Assembly (NCBI GenBank): GCA_036785705.1
Contig: JAWUZG010000013.1
Coordinates: 19,997,001-20,061,000, forward strand
Length of the DNA stretch: 64,000 bases
Direction: 5' to 3'
From: Acanthornis magna
Taxonomy: Eukaryota; Chordata; Aves; Passeriformes; Acanthizidae
How positions within the stretch are numbered: position 1 is the first letter of the stretch; the number at the start of each line of letters is the position of its first letter. Positions 11,111-23,145 of this stretch are shown in pieces. The position numbers and the translations under genes were made by a program. The notes beneath the pieces were generated by a model. The model worked only from the letters and a program-made list of their open reading frames with translations, was not told the origin of the DNA and ran no database searches.

Positions 11111-13689
11111 TCTCTGAAATTATTCTGTTCCTATTTCTGCATCCAGACCCAAGCAGGATGGCCAGGAGAGGACACGGAGGCCCTGGGGCCCAACCTGATG
11201 TAACTGATCCCATTTCCTGGGAGTGCAGGAGGCACTGGCACCCACATCCACAGCATGAGGGGGAGACAAGGACTGTGGAACAGGCGGAAAATTTATTCTC
11301 CCTTTATCTTTTAATTCTAGAGGTATTTTGGGAAAGAAAAAAAAAAACACACACAGAAGGAAAAAAAAAAAAGCTGATCAAGAGATTAAATGCTTTGGTA
11401 TTTCAGATCACATGAAAAATGCAGTTTTGACTTAATACCCTGATTTTCAGTTTAGCATTGATCTCATACATGGTAAATTTGGCCACGATATTTGGTTACA
11501 ATACAACAACCACAGAAGACTGCTCTGAAAAAAAGGTGATGACAGAGTAGAAGAAAGGTGGGCCCATTGTTGAGACACTGCATTCAAAACCGATGGCAAG
11601 AAACATGAGCCTGGAACCCTCTTGCAATGAATGTGAAACAAACAGTGCTAGAAAGTGCCAATCTCTTCCCATGAGGGGAGTGTTTTACACATAAAACCCA
11701 GGGTAAGAAATCAGGATGCTAAATCTGCAACACAACTGTGTAAACAACATTTTTTTGTGTCCGTAGCACTGACTCAGGAGAGGTTGGCTGCAAAATTTCA
11801 TTCATATTGATATAAAACATTTCATTACCTATTCTGAAAGCAAGTTGCTGGAAGAATTATTCTGTGCAACAAAATAATACAGATTGAGATTAGTTTTGCT
11901 TCTTATTATTGAAAAATGCATTTCAACTATAAATTTAAATCCTGTTTATATTGGGGAAAATGTTTTTAATGTAGATTAAGATGTTGATGTTTTCTCCCCA
12001 ATTATTTTCTTCTAGGAGAGAGTGGAACAGAAATAATGTGCCAAATGCAATTTCTGGCAAAAACCGTAAGATGCAGCAGTAGGGGGAAGGCTATTTCTCT
12101 TTCAAAGGCAAAGGAATCCTATCCTGGTAGTGAAAAATCCTCTGGAAAACAAATACATCTCTTGTTAATGGAGAGAGCAGGTATCAGGACACCCAGCCTT
12201 TATACCTCGCTCTGCCACTGTCAGAGAGTAAATTGCTTAATTTCTTACTTGCTGATTCCCCTTCCATCAAGAGGGATATAATAATATACACCTCTCACAC
12301 TCGGATGGTGTTAAGATTAATCAGTGTTTGTCATATGTTTTCAGGTGACAAGGTACAAAGCTACTGGGAGGATAAATGCTCCTGCCCTCCCTGCCTGGGC
12401 TTTCAAGGACTGCCTGTGATTGTGCCTAATGACCCCCAAAGCTCGGGAAGCCTCTCCTGAACATCCTCCTCCCGTGTTCAGCTTGTAGGATGCCAGGGAA
12501 GCAGAAATGAGCTCAACTATACTGTGGTGTACCATGGATGCTGTGGAGAAGAAAAGCAATGGGAGGCAGTGTGAGTAATGCACGCACACACATGCACCCG
12601 CATATCGAAAAGAAACAAAATTTTAAAAAAATTGGGAGAGGAAAAGCAACAAGAAAATGTTCCAAATCCTTTGAAACAACTACATTTGCTAAAATTTGGC
12701 TCTGCAAAATCTCCCTCACAGTGGCAATAAGCACTCTGCCTAGATGGACTTTTTAACAGTCTCCTGAAATTAAGGGAACACAAAGAGAAAATTAGCAGGA
12801 TTGTGCTGGAATCATTTTCAATAATCAAAGGAGCAGCACAGCATCTGAAAGCACTCAGCGCTTGAAGCCCTGCCACATGCTTTTACCAATTTCCAAACCA
12901 AAAGCATCGATGCTTTGTAACTTCAACAAATGCTCGCAAACACCAACTTGGTGCGTTACAACAAAACACTCTTAAGATCAGCCAGTTATTAAACAATCAT
13001 TGCCTCATGGAACTTTGCATTTTGATGACTTTAAAGCAAAAAAACCAAAAGCTTATGTCTGTGTGTAACTCAATCCCCCAGCGCTGGGATAGAATGTGCC
13101 ATAACCATTGGCAGGACAGGCTCCAGGAATGCACCAGCACACCCTGCCCTGAAATGTGATGCACAAACTGGAACCGGGGACTGGGTTTGGTCACCATTCC
13201 CATTAGTGACATGTGACGGGGCACATGCGTACGGAAAATAAAAGGTCAACATGGGACCCCAACAAATGCACAGCAAAGGACCTGCCTCCGTGCCAAAGCC
13301 AGCAGACGTTTCCTCTCCAAACTTGTGATATTCTATTGCAGTGCCCTTCTGAATCATTTCCCAAGAATTGCCCCAAAACCTCACAAGTCAAGATGAGGAG
13401 AGTGGATGCGAGGCCTCCTCCGCTCCCAGCAGCCAGCGTTGTGCTGAGAATGTCCATGGAAGCATTTCACAGAAAGAAATGAGTGACCTTTCCCTTTATC
13501 CCTATCTCCACTGTGGTTTTGTGCCAATCTCTGTGTGGAAGGGGTTGGATGTAGGAGGCAATATCCTCCATCACGAGGGTGCTCCTCACACCCTCATGGC
13601 CAGCCCACGTCTCCAGTCACTGCCACACAACAACTCTGTCTGGAGCCATTTCATTCCCCTTTCACAGAAGGGTGCCCCACCCCAATTTT

Positions 13690-13960
13690 CCCTATGATGG
13701 GAGGGAACGGCTGGAGCTATGTCAGGGAGGTTTAGGTTGGATCTCAGGGAAAGGTTCTTTCCCCAGAGGGTGCTGGGCACTGCCCAGGCTCCCCAGGGAA
13801 TGGGCACGGCCCCGAGGCTGCCACAGCTCCAGGAGTGTTTGGAAAATGCTCTCAGGGGCGCACAGGGTGAGATTGTTGGGATGTCTGTGCATTGTCGCGA
13901 GTTGGACTCAGTGATTCCTGTGGGTCACTTCCAGCTCAGGACATTCTGTGATTCCATGAA
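13690..13960 (+). mobile_element. CR1 LINE fragment, older subfamily
   Basis: The copy contains the CR1 signatures ggatctcagggaaaggttct, ccccagagggtgctgggcac and gagttggactcagtgattcc, and ends attctgtgattccatgaa. The subfamily differs from most other copies here (short 3' UTR with the ggtcacttccagctcaggac end). Confidence 0.88.
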
Positions 13961-14059
13961 TTACCTTCTATTCATTTCAGAATGAGGTGTGTGCCAGAAG
14001 CACCCCAATGAGCACATGGTAACTTATCATCTCATGTTATCCTGCTCCCCGAGCAAAGC

Positions 14060-14230
14060 CTTGGAGGCTGCCCTGAGAAACTGTAGATATCCTATCCCTG
14101 GAAGTGTCCAAGGCCAGGTTGGACAGGGCTTGGAGCAACCTGGTCAAGTGGAAAGTGTCCCTGCCTACGGCAGGCGGTGGAACTGGATGGTCTTTACAGT
14201 CCCTTCTAACCCAAACCATTCCATGATTTG
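14060..14230 (+). mobile_element. CR1 LINE 3' end fragment
   Basis: 5'-truncated CR1 beginning near cctatccctggaagtgtcca and ending ctaacccaaaccattccatg, typical of the last 150-170 bases of the element. Confidence 0.9.
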
Positions 14231-17200
14231 CCATTCATGAAGAAAATCAAACTGCAGGTAACAAATGCAGGAAGGCAGCAATCATCTAAAACACACTTGC
14301 AGCTAAAAAGAGAAGTACAGCTGTAAAACACACTTTGAGCCATTGGAATGAGCCTTACAAACCCTTCAAACTTCCATCAGAAACAATTTTGCCTTTAAGT
14401 ATGGGGAAGCTCCAATAAAAGTTGGCAGAAACAGCACTGTCACATTCCTGCATCAACAAAGGGATAATAAAAATATCAGATGTATCCCTACAGCACACAG
14501 CTAGACAGTCTCAAGGACTACAAAATAAGAATCAATCTGGATGCTGAATGGCGGGTGCAAAGCAGCAGACAGGGTTCATTGGGCACATCCCTCAACCATT
14601 CGCAAAGATCTAATCTACGAATGCTCTTAAAAATAATCCTCTAGAAATCACATCAAGCACCTTGTCTCCAAAACTGGGTATTAGACTTTGAGGTCAAATC
14701 TCATCATTTTTAATAAGAATTCAGGATCAAGATTTAAACAGCATGTGTAATGAAAAGCATGGGAATTATATCTGTCCCAGAAAGCAGTAGAGAAATCCAC
14801 TGTTAAATGAATATATATTGTAAATCTGAACTCTGCCATGCATGCCTGGGCTTTGCATAAAAAATAATTAATTACTAGACAGTAACACAGGCCTGGGGAG
14901 ATAAACAGGCTGGGGTTCAGGGTGTCTCTCTGCCTTACTTCCCTTGATGATGCCAAGAGCTTGAAACATGCACTTCCCCTTTTCAGACCCAGTGCAGGTA
15001 AAAAACAAAACCAAACAGGAGGAAATATTATTTTAGCTAAAAAAAAAAAACCAGCTATGTCTTGCTTTTTTAAAAGACTGCTTCTTTTTGTACTGTTGTA
15101 TTGCAAATCATCAAATGTAAGCTATATCTTACTGTGGTTCCTCACCATCCTTGCTCGTGTTCCTTTCCTGAGTCAATCAAATATCTATATCACCATAAGC
15201 AGCAACAGAGTTTTCTCAGCAAAATGGGTATCTATCTATAACTAAGGCTATTTTGTGAACTTAACCTGCTTATTACTAAGTTTTGAGGTGCTAGATGGCA
15301 GCAGAGAGTGTTATGTTTTGAAGAAAAACTTTAAAGATTTAAAAAAAAAGAAAAACCAAATTAATAGTGTTAAGCTAATGGGCTATATAAAAGTGTCACT
15401 AAGAAATGATCAATGTCCTTCAATTTTAAAAAATGCAAAACCAACTCAAAACTTGCTCTTTGAAGAAAGCTCTGAGATACAAAAGCCATAATGAAAACCT
15501 TCACTGTTTTGGCACTCTGATCCATTACATCTGTTTGTGGAGAGCAAAAAATATAAAAGAAAAGTTGTGTAATGTGTTTCCCTGCAGCTTTATTTTAGTA
15601 TAGCCAGATGTCCTACTCCTGTCAAAATATTTACCAATAAATATTCAGGAAATCAGGATAAATTTGAAAAGACTGGTCCGGATCCAAACGCCATCAGTCC
15701 CTGAAATAGTGTAACTTAGGAGTTAGATAAAAGTTTTTTTCTGGTCTTTTGAAGGAAAACCCATCCTGTTCTCATCTGTCCCCAAGGACTGATCATTTCT
15801 CATCACATATTTGGAAGCAGCCAACTTCCACCCCCTGGATGCTGGAGGCAGCCTCTGCCGCGCTCCCACATTCCGGAGCTTGGGAAGAGGCGCCAGGGCT
15901 GCCCCGAGGCCCTGCTCCAGCAACCCCTTCCCGGTGAATATTCTGAGAATATTATCACTTTTCGGAGTAATCTTTAAATGCCGGGGAGGATTTAGAGTAA
16001 GGAGGAAAAAAAACCCAGATACGATGACAACATGTTAATCCCTAAACCAGTTAATTTAAACGGGAAATGTGGTAAGGATGGAAATTAAGTTGATGGTATT
16101 GAAGTCATCAGCTGTAATTGTTTCTTAATTAATGACACGAAGTCGTAAAGCATGTTACATGGAACCTTGTCTGGAGGCCGGGGAAAATGGAAAAATACAA
16201 GGCAGAATTAAGAGTTAGACACGTATTAAGTTCCCATAAATGTGGGTTTGAACACAGGGAGAACACAACAGATGTGGGGTTTTTTTCTATTTTGGTACAT
16301 ATGGCCCTCAAGTCCAGGGAAAGGGGAGCTCTCCTTCCTGCAACAGCTCAAGCCACAGATCTACTACAAAATACTTGCACACCAAATTAATGGAATTTTT
16401 GTCTGTAACCTTATCTAAATGTGTCTTACTCTTTCCTGGATGCCTGGGGCATTTTGTCAGGCTGGCTTCGTATCTGGCTCAAGTCCTGCATCTTGTCATG
16501 CACGTTCCCTTATAGAATGTCACAGGAGTGAATGTACAGGAAAAATATCCACACAGGACTGGAAGCCACTGGAGCAGCCTGTGCATCCATGCAAGGACAA
16601 CAGCACTCCCCTGGATACGAGCTCCATCCCAAAGCACAAGAAGGACTCTTACAAGCATGTAGAGTTCTTGATTCAGCACAGAAAAAGGGTTGAAATTCAT
16701 GGAATAAGGTCAATAAGCTTGAATAATACCAGTAAACCCACTGAGGTTGCTTGAGCTTTCTACATCCACAGGATACTGTCCAATTAAAAAAAAAATCTTA
16801 AAATTTTAACAAAACCTATGAATTACAAGCAATTTCTAAACCTGCCATACCTCTATCAGCAAAGGGGTGATTAAGAGCACTCTTTTTTTACTGGTATAAA
16901 AGAGGTGTAATCCAGCTTTTATACGAATTTTAAGTGATTTTCTGAAACCTCCATAAAGGCCAAAGAACTTAATTTTGGAAAAGCAAAACATCAGGAGCAG
17001 CCAGACAGATATTCAGTTTGCATAAATCAGCACAGGGTGCAATGGCAGAAGATCTGACAAGCTAATACTGCTTTTTCTCTAGGCTAAATGTGGTAAGCAA
17101 CCCTTCCTTAAAAGCCTGATAGTTTATGTGCTTTGAGGTGGAAACTTAAAAAAAAAGGTACAAAAAGCATTATTGTGGGGGGGAAATCCTTGTACTGTGT

Positions 17201-18086
17201 TTTATATTCATGGAACAAAGAAGCTCAAATCCACTAGATAAAAAAGGTCTACAATTATTCTAAATAAGCCACTTTTACTCAGGACAAGCAGTTTCTTCCG
17301 TGCTTGATATCATCTTTAACCCATTGTTTCTCATCAAATGCCTAGTGGCGATAAGGATTTCCTGAGATAATGGGATTCTATTTCTAAGCAGTAAAAACAA
17401 GTATTATCAGATGCTACTTAGTGTGCAAATTTGCAAGAATGGAAGAAAATTTCTCTACCCAAGTATCAACTGTACTCATTTTGGCTACTGTTACATTATA
17501 CCAAGGAGGGAGAATTGGAGGCAGCCACTTTCCAGAGTTGTAGTTTTCAAGTGTATTTTCCCTTTTGGTTCCAGGGGCAAGGTTCCTCTATTTTTTAGCA
17601 CGAGTGGACTGTGGCTATTGAATGAGAACCTATTCCACAGTTAGCTGTTAGTGGTGTGTGAGCCCAGACCTCAGGGACACATTGTTCAAACACTGCTGAA
17701 AAGCCAGAAACATCACAATTCTTCAAGGACACTTTTATTGAGGGTTAGTGTGGGGTTTTATTTAACAATCAGAAAGTGCACAATAAGCAGTAATTGACAT
17801 TGTGATTATTAAGTCCCCTTCTGTGGGGGATAAACTGAAATAAAGAGGTAAAAAGCACCCCTGCCATAGATCCAGGTAGGTACCAGAGTACCTACCATTA
17901 CATAATGTATTTATTCAAATATCACTGGACACGGTTTGCATTGACTTCTGTCACAGATGGACACGTAGAACACAAAATTTCTGCCCACCCTTGAAATGAA
18001 TTAACCAGCCTCATGCAGCCACAGCAGAGATGACTTTGGTGATGTTGGAAACATCCATTCCTACCCCAAATTCCCTCCTCCATTTC

Positions 18087-18250
18087 ACACAATCACTGAA
18101 GTTGGGAAAGACCTCCAAGACCATCAAGGCCAAGCTGTGCCTGATCCCAGCCCAGAGCCCTGAGTGCCACGTCCAGGCCTTCCTTGGACACCTCCAGGGA
18201 TGGGCACTGCAAACCTCCCCGGGCAGCCCCTTCACCCACGCTGTGATTCC
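18087..18250 (-). mobile_element. CR1 LINE fragment, older subfamily
   Basis: Reverse-oriented copy: caatcactgaagttgggaaa, then gacctccaagaccatcaagg and ggacacctccagggatgggc. This is the complement of a CR1 3' end of a diverged subfamily. It is in the same orientation as CTBP2. Confidence 0.82.
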
Positions 18251-21200
18251 ATGATCCCAGCTGGACAGCGTGTTAGGGCAAGGTGCCTACTCAAGGTCTG
18301 CCAGACAATTATTGCATCAAATGCTCAGACCCACCCAAGAGGCTTCTAACCACGGCAGGGTCACGTTCCCACCGAGAAACAAGGGTTGCTGGAGAGTCAA
18401 GGCCACACACAGATACTGCAGCGGCTGGAAGGTAAATACATGAGGAATTCCCACAGGAAGTACGAATTATGGGAAGCACCACAGAAGCCTCAGCTGAAGA
18501 GAACACCAGGGTGCCACTCAGAATGCAAGGCAGTAAGTAAAAAATCCAGAGACTTGTGCACTAAGCACTGAAAATATTATGTGACTGTGCTGGCATTTAT
18601 CAGCCATCAGACATATCAAAGGATCTGAAAGAAAACAAAGAATACAAGTGCCTTGTTTGCCCTGCAAACAGTTCTATTTTGCAAAGTACAGACAACTTTG
18701 GTGGCACAAACTGACACGTAAGGACGTGATTTCCCACTGGATAATGACAAATCCTGGAGCAAAAACTGTCAGAAAATGTCTGGGCTCACTTGGCCTTGCA
18801 ATTATTTTTTCACTTCGCTTCTTGCTCATCTCAGGGCTGCCACTTTTGGGGCATGTGTTGAAAGCTTAACTGACTCACAAATGTTAGTGCAAACTATAAC
18901 CTCTGAAGCTGGGCATTCCCATTCCATGGCACTGGTGTTGAAGACAGACCAGCTGAGCTGCACTGGACTGGAGCACAGGCAGCACTTGGGATCAGCAGAG
19001 GAGTTCAGCGGTGTTGGGAAACCCATGTTTCACACACAGACAGGATACTGCCACCCTGCAGCTGGGATGTGCCACCACTGCTGAGTTTTGACACTCAGCA
19101 AGGAAATGACACACTGCCATAGCACCTTCTCCTCCGCCTGCTCCCAAAGGCACAGCCAGCAGCTGTGGATGGGCTGCTCCTCACTCCCTGCCTAGCTCCT
19201 GGTGCTGTTTAATATTTGTTTAACCATATTGACAGAAGCACTGGATAAAGATCAGCTGAGCCAGCAGCAGAAATGATGCTGCAAGTTATTTCCTTGCCCA
19301 GGAATGCCTTGTGCAGGCACTGGAGTCCCATGGGAAGGATGGATACCGTGCACCAAGTGCCACAGTCTGCTAAGCGTGGGGCTTCTTGGAGGCATGTCAG
19401 ACACCTTGTTCTGCCACAGCTAGCACAGACACAATCACATCTAATCTCTATGTCCTTGTTTCCTAAATGGAAGGCAGGTGAGCTTCTGCCCTCAGGGCTT
19501 TTGCTGCCATTTCTTTGAAAACCTGGGAAGCTGCACCAGGTTTGGGAACAGGCCCACTCCTCCATACAGTAACTTGGCTGCAAAATTCAGGCCCTTTTTA
19601 TCCCAGGCAGAGCAGGCGGGTCTGGCAGCTCCACATCCATGGCTGCAGGACTGTGCCTCGGCTTTGTTTCACACACAGCAAAGCCAACAGCCCTCCCTCT
19701 CCATCTCCCACTCGGACACGGCTGCACAATTTTTGCTGGAACTCTTTTTTTTTTTTCATTCACCCTGAGGTAAAAAACCCATCATGGAATGGAAAATTTC
19801 AGCTCAAATAAAATTTTCAATGTGGCAAACTCACAAGCTCATGGGAGCAGGACCCAAAAGAGGGGCTGCTGGACAAGTCTGACTCCACACAGCACCAGCG
19901 GCTCAACCTCTAAAGCATATTTTGACCCACTATGGAATAAGACACAATTCCACAAGCAGGAATTATGTAAACCACCCTGCATATATTATTTGCAAAAGCC
20001 CCAGCCATTCAATGGGTCCATCTTTCCACCCACATGGATTCAATTACAGAATAGGCACCCAAAGTCTCTGGGACAACCAGAAGAGAAAGAAATGGGTAAG
20101 TCATGACCACTGTGAGCACACTCCAGCTTCACTTCATTCAGATGGGCATCACCAACCCACTTAATTGTTGACAGACTATTCAAGATGTCTTTGCTGCAGG
20201 CTGTTGCCCTGAAATTCCTTTATCCCCTCAAGTCTGGACCTTTATCCCACCCACATTCTTCTGCAGATCAAAATTTGCGACCTGGTCAAAAAGCTCACAT
20301 CTTCAAACCAGCCTGCTCAGAGCAAAAAGTGACGCTGTCATACAAAGATGTCATAAATACATGTTTTAAAAAACAAAACCAGAAGAGCTGGTGAAGCTGA
20401 GCCCTGCACCGAGAGTGCACAGCTCCTCTCTTTGGAAGACTCATAAACCTGCCTGTAAAGGCTGTGAACTGGTTTTTTTAAACGATACCGCCTCCTTGTA
20501 TGGCTTGGATTATTTTTCCACGCCAGATGCACGTTTAACAGAGTAATACAAACACTGCAGTTCCTTAATAAACTCTTTTAATGCCGCGACAGTTTGTAAG
20601 GCATTTCCCTCAACATGTGTCTGGTTATGGTTTCAGTGAGCCTGCAGGAAGAAGAATCTGTCTGGCAGTTTGGACAGTGATTACAACATGTAGCCTGAGG
20701 ATATTTCACCTCCAGACCTGCCTCCATCCTGCTGCATGGAATAAAGTCCGTTCCTAACAAACTGCAAGGGCTTGTGGTGGGAATAGTAAAAGGGATGGTA
20801 TATGCAACTTCAGGAAAAGCACAGAAATCCACCTCTGTGCTACCAGACATTTAGTCTTTCGTCAGGTAAATACAGCTTTGTATCCCGTTCACATTTAAAG
20901 GGAAAGGCTCCTTAAGTGCTTCCACAGAACAGGAAATCATTAAAAGCAGCTATTTTGGACCACATTGCCCTCAGCTTGATGGAGCAGTAGATTCTTCTCA
21001 CTGAACACAATTCTGTTAAGCAAAGATTCCTCTCCTCCATCTGCTGAAGTAGTTCCCTGATTTCTCATCATCTTTCACTGATTATTCCACACACCTTTCA
21101 AGACAAAACTGAGAAAAATTATAATTAATTTATTCAAAGTGTGTTTTCACAGCAGCTGGAATGGCCCTTTTCAGTGCTTTTCTATGCCATAATTCAAGAT

Positions 21201-22811
21201 TAGGAGTCTGTAATAAAAAATAGCCATCAGACAGGCCTGTATAGTATTCAGCTGTCCTACAAGCCTAATATTTTGGCAAATCTGAAGCTTTTGGCATTCT
21301 TCAAGGTAAGTTGTACAATGCTTCTCACACTCAGTCCTTGTCTGCTGCTTACAAATACAACACAACAGCATTTTCAAATGGTGACTCCCTGCCATCATTT
21401 CCATCAAATTACAAACCCAGTGGCAAATGACAAAGTATACTTTAAAAAGTTATGTCTCCTGCACATTTAAAGATTAGCAAAGAATATCTTTTGACCAAGA
21501 AAGAGAAAAAAGCTCACATATCAGAGAAAAATAATCTAAACTTCAATCACATCTAAAGCTCCGTTAGCAGGTTTGTCGTATGATCCTTTTGAATTTCTTG
21601 TACACTCAGCAACTAGATCTGATGGTAAACATCAAACCAGGAAGGCTGCTTTTGAAAATCCAGGCTCAGCTGATAGAACTCTTTTAAGTCAAGTTCAAAG
21701 TAAGTTTTGAAGATGAGATAGTGTGCTACACCTGAGTGTTTATGACATTCTGTAGGACAAAGAGGCAGCTCCACACTGCTGCGTACTCTGGATCCTCCCT
21801 CCTAACTCATCTTCTCTGCTTTGTCTCTCCTTTTCCAAAATTAACAGGGCAAAATTAATAGAGCTAAGTAACTTATGGTGAGTTTAAAACAGCAGCAATG
21901 GAGAGTACGCAATATGTAACACAGAAAAATCAAGGCAAAACCCACGCTTGTCCTGCTGATCAGCATTTCACACTCACTGGAACTCCACAAAGCCCCACAC
22001 ATTTTGCTCAAACGGGCACAGCACAACTCCCCTGTGAGCTCTGTGCTTTCATCCACCACCAAATCCTGTTTCACCTCGTTGCCATTCAAGTAATACTGCA
22101 AATTGTTACCCTGCAGACCGCTATCCATCTCCTTAAGAGAAGCTGAACATTGGAACTCCTAAAGAGACGTAAGATATTCTCCCTAAAATAACACTCTGCT
22201 CTGCATTTGTTGCTGATGGCAAAACTTGCACAAGCATTCGAGAATTATTGGAGTGTACACCAAAAAGTCAGAGCTTGTTTGCCATCACTTGATTTCTGTC
22301 ATAAGTAGCTTACGCCATGTAAGCTGCAATAGAAAATGTTTCCTAAAAACTTTTTCTGCTGGAAAATTGGTCTAGAAGGTAAAGTCACCTGTGCTGTGAC
22401 ACTGTAACACACCATGAATGAAGAATTACAGCAAAACTGCCTGACCCCCACACGCCAACCAAAGAAAAGCTGTTACAACAATGTGCTCAAAACCAATAGA
22501 ACAACAACTCTTAAATTTTCCATCGATTTCTTACAAGATGATAGTAAACATGTTTTAAATTGGGACTGACCAAGTTGCTTTAGTAGAAATTAGGATAAAA
22601 GGAGAAGACCTCATAATTAAACAAAAATATTGCTCACAGGATGACAAGTGACTTCCAAGTAAATAACCAGAACAGTATGATAATATTTTGATATTGGTAT
22701 ATTGAAATATTTTTGATTTGGATCTCTTTATGCCTAAGTACTGAAAGAAATAAAGAAAAACTAGGTATTCTACCCATGTCATATGTCAGAAAAAGAAGAG
22801 CACACTCTTAC

Positions 22812-22869
22812 CTTCACAAATTCTGTCCAGTCGCTGCCGCTTGACTTTGTGTTTATCCACAAGTGCCAT
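22812..22869 (-). CDS. CTBP2: CTBP2, canonical isoform: CtBP2-specific N-terminal coding exon
   Basis: This short coding segment encodes MALVDKHK...RLDRICE (19 codons plus the first base of Gly), the N-terminus of the transcriptional corepressor CtBP2 that RIBEYE lacks. In the family this Lys/Arg-rich segment contributes to nuclear localisation and contains an acetylated lysine region (established for mammalian CtBP2). The start codon has a strong Kozak context (A at -3, G at +4). The exon ends at 22812 with a good donor, G|GTAAGAG, in phase 1. That is the same phase as the RIBEYE exon 15 kb downstream, so both can splice to the same B-domain exon. The full protein is about 445 residues, a D-2-hydroxyacid-dehydrogenase-like NAD(H)-binding corepressor that binds PxDLS motifs. 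Only the first 19 residues are here. Sequence and splice phase agree exactly with the known gene structure. Confidence 0.95.
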
Positions 22870-22971
22870 TCTTGACGGTATTTTGCAACTTTCTGACTCA
22901 AGAAGCACAGCAGTCCCCCAGGAACTTAGGAAAACTCAGAGGAATCGGCGTGCATACCGCCACTGTGGATC
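22870..22971 (-). other. CTBP2: CTBP2 5' UTR part of the CtBP2-specific exon
   Basis: About 102 bases of 5' leader precede the CtBP2 start. The upstream boundary is set by a strong 3' splice site read on the minus strand: the polypyrimidine tract CTCCTCTCCTTTCTCTGCAG, then exon base G at 22971. A branch-point-like CTTAC has its A at 22995, 24 bases upstream. The exon is therefore internal and at least one non-coding exon must lie further upstream; I could not identify it in the window. The leader contains a 9-codon upstream ORF (ATG at 22955, stop ending at 22926) that ends before the main start, a possible translational brake. Confidence 0.8.
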
Positions 22972-22997
22972 CTGCAGAGAAAGGAGAGGAGTCGTAA

Positions 22998-23145
22998 GAT
23001 TTGTGGACTTCCCATCCCTGGAAGTGCTCAAGGGCAGGGTGGATGGGGCTCACAAGCTGGGATAGTGAAGGTGTCCCTGCCCATGACAGCGGGTGGAATG
23101 GGATGGGCTTTAAGGTCCCTTCCAGCCCAAGGCAGTGTGGGATTT
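22998..23145 (+). mobile_element. CR1 LINE 3' end fragment abutting the CtBP2 exon splice site
   Basis: 5'-truncated CR1 (cccatccctggaagtgctca to ggtcccttccagcccaaggc). Its truncated end lies about 27 bases from the start of the CtBP2-specific exon, just outside the predicted branch point. It is antisense to the gene. Confidence 0.88.

Larger units (their letters stand above)
7901..22811 (-). other. CTBP2: CTBP2 intron between the CtBP2-specific and RIBEYE exons
   Basis: This intron of about 15 kb separates the two alternative first coding exons. It holds four CR1 fragments (10560, 13690, 14060, 18087), a T18 run at 7927-7944, a C9 run followed by T10 near 8321, and a 9-bp perfect stem at 17875-17896. 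The stretch 16030-16180 is repeat-free and combines an E-box with homeodomain-type TAATTG and TTAATTAATG motifs. All other reading frames are short and lack recognisable domains. No RNA gene was recognised. Confidence 0.75.
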
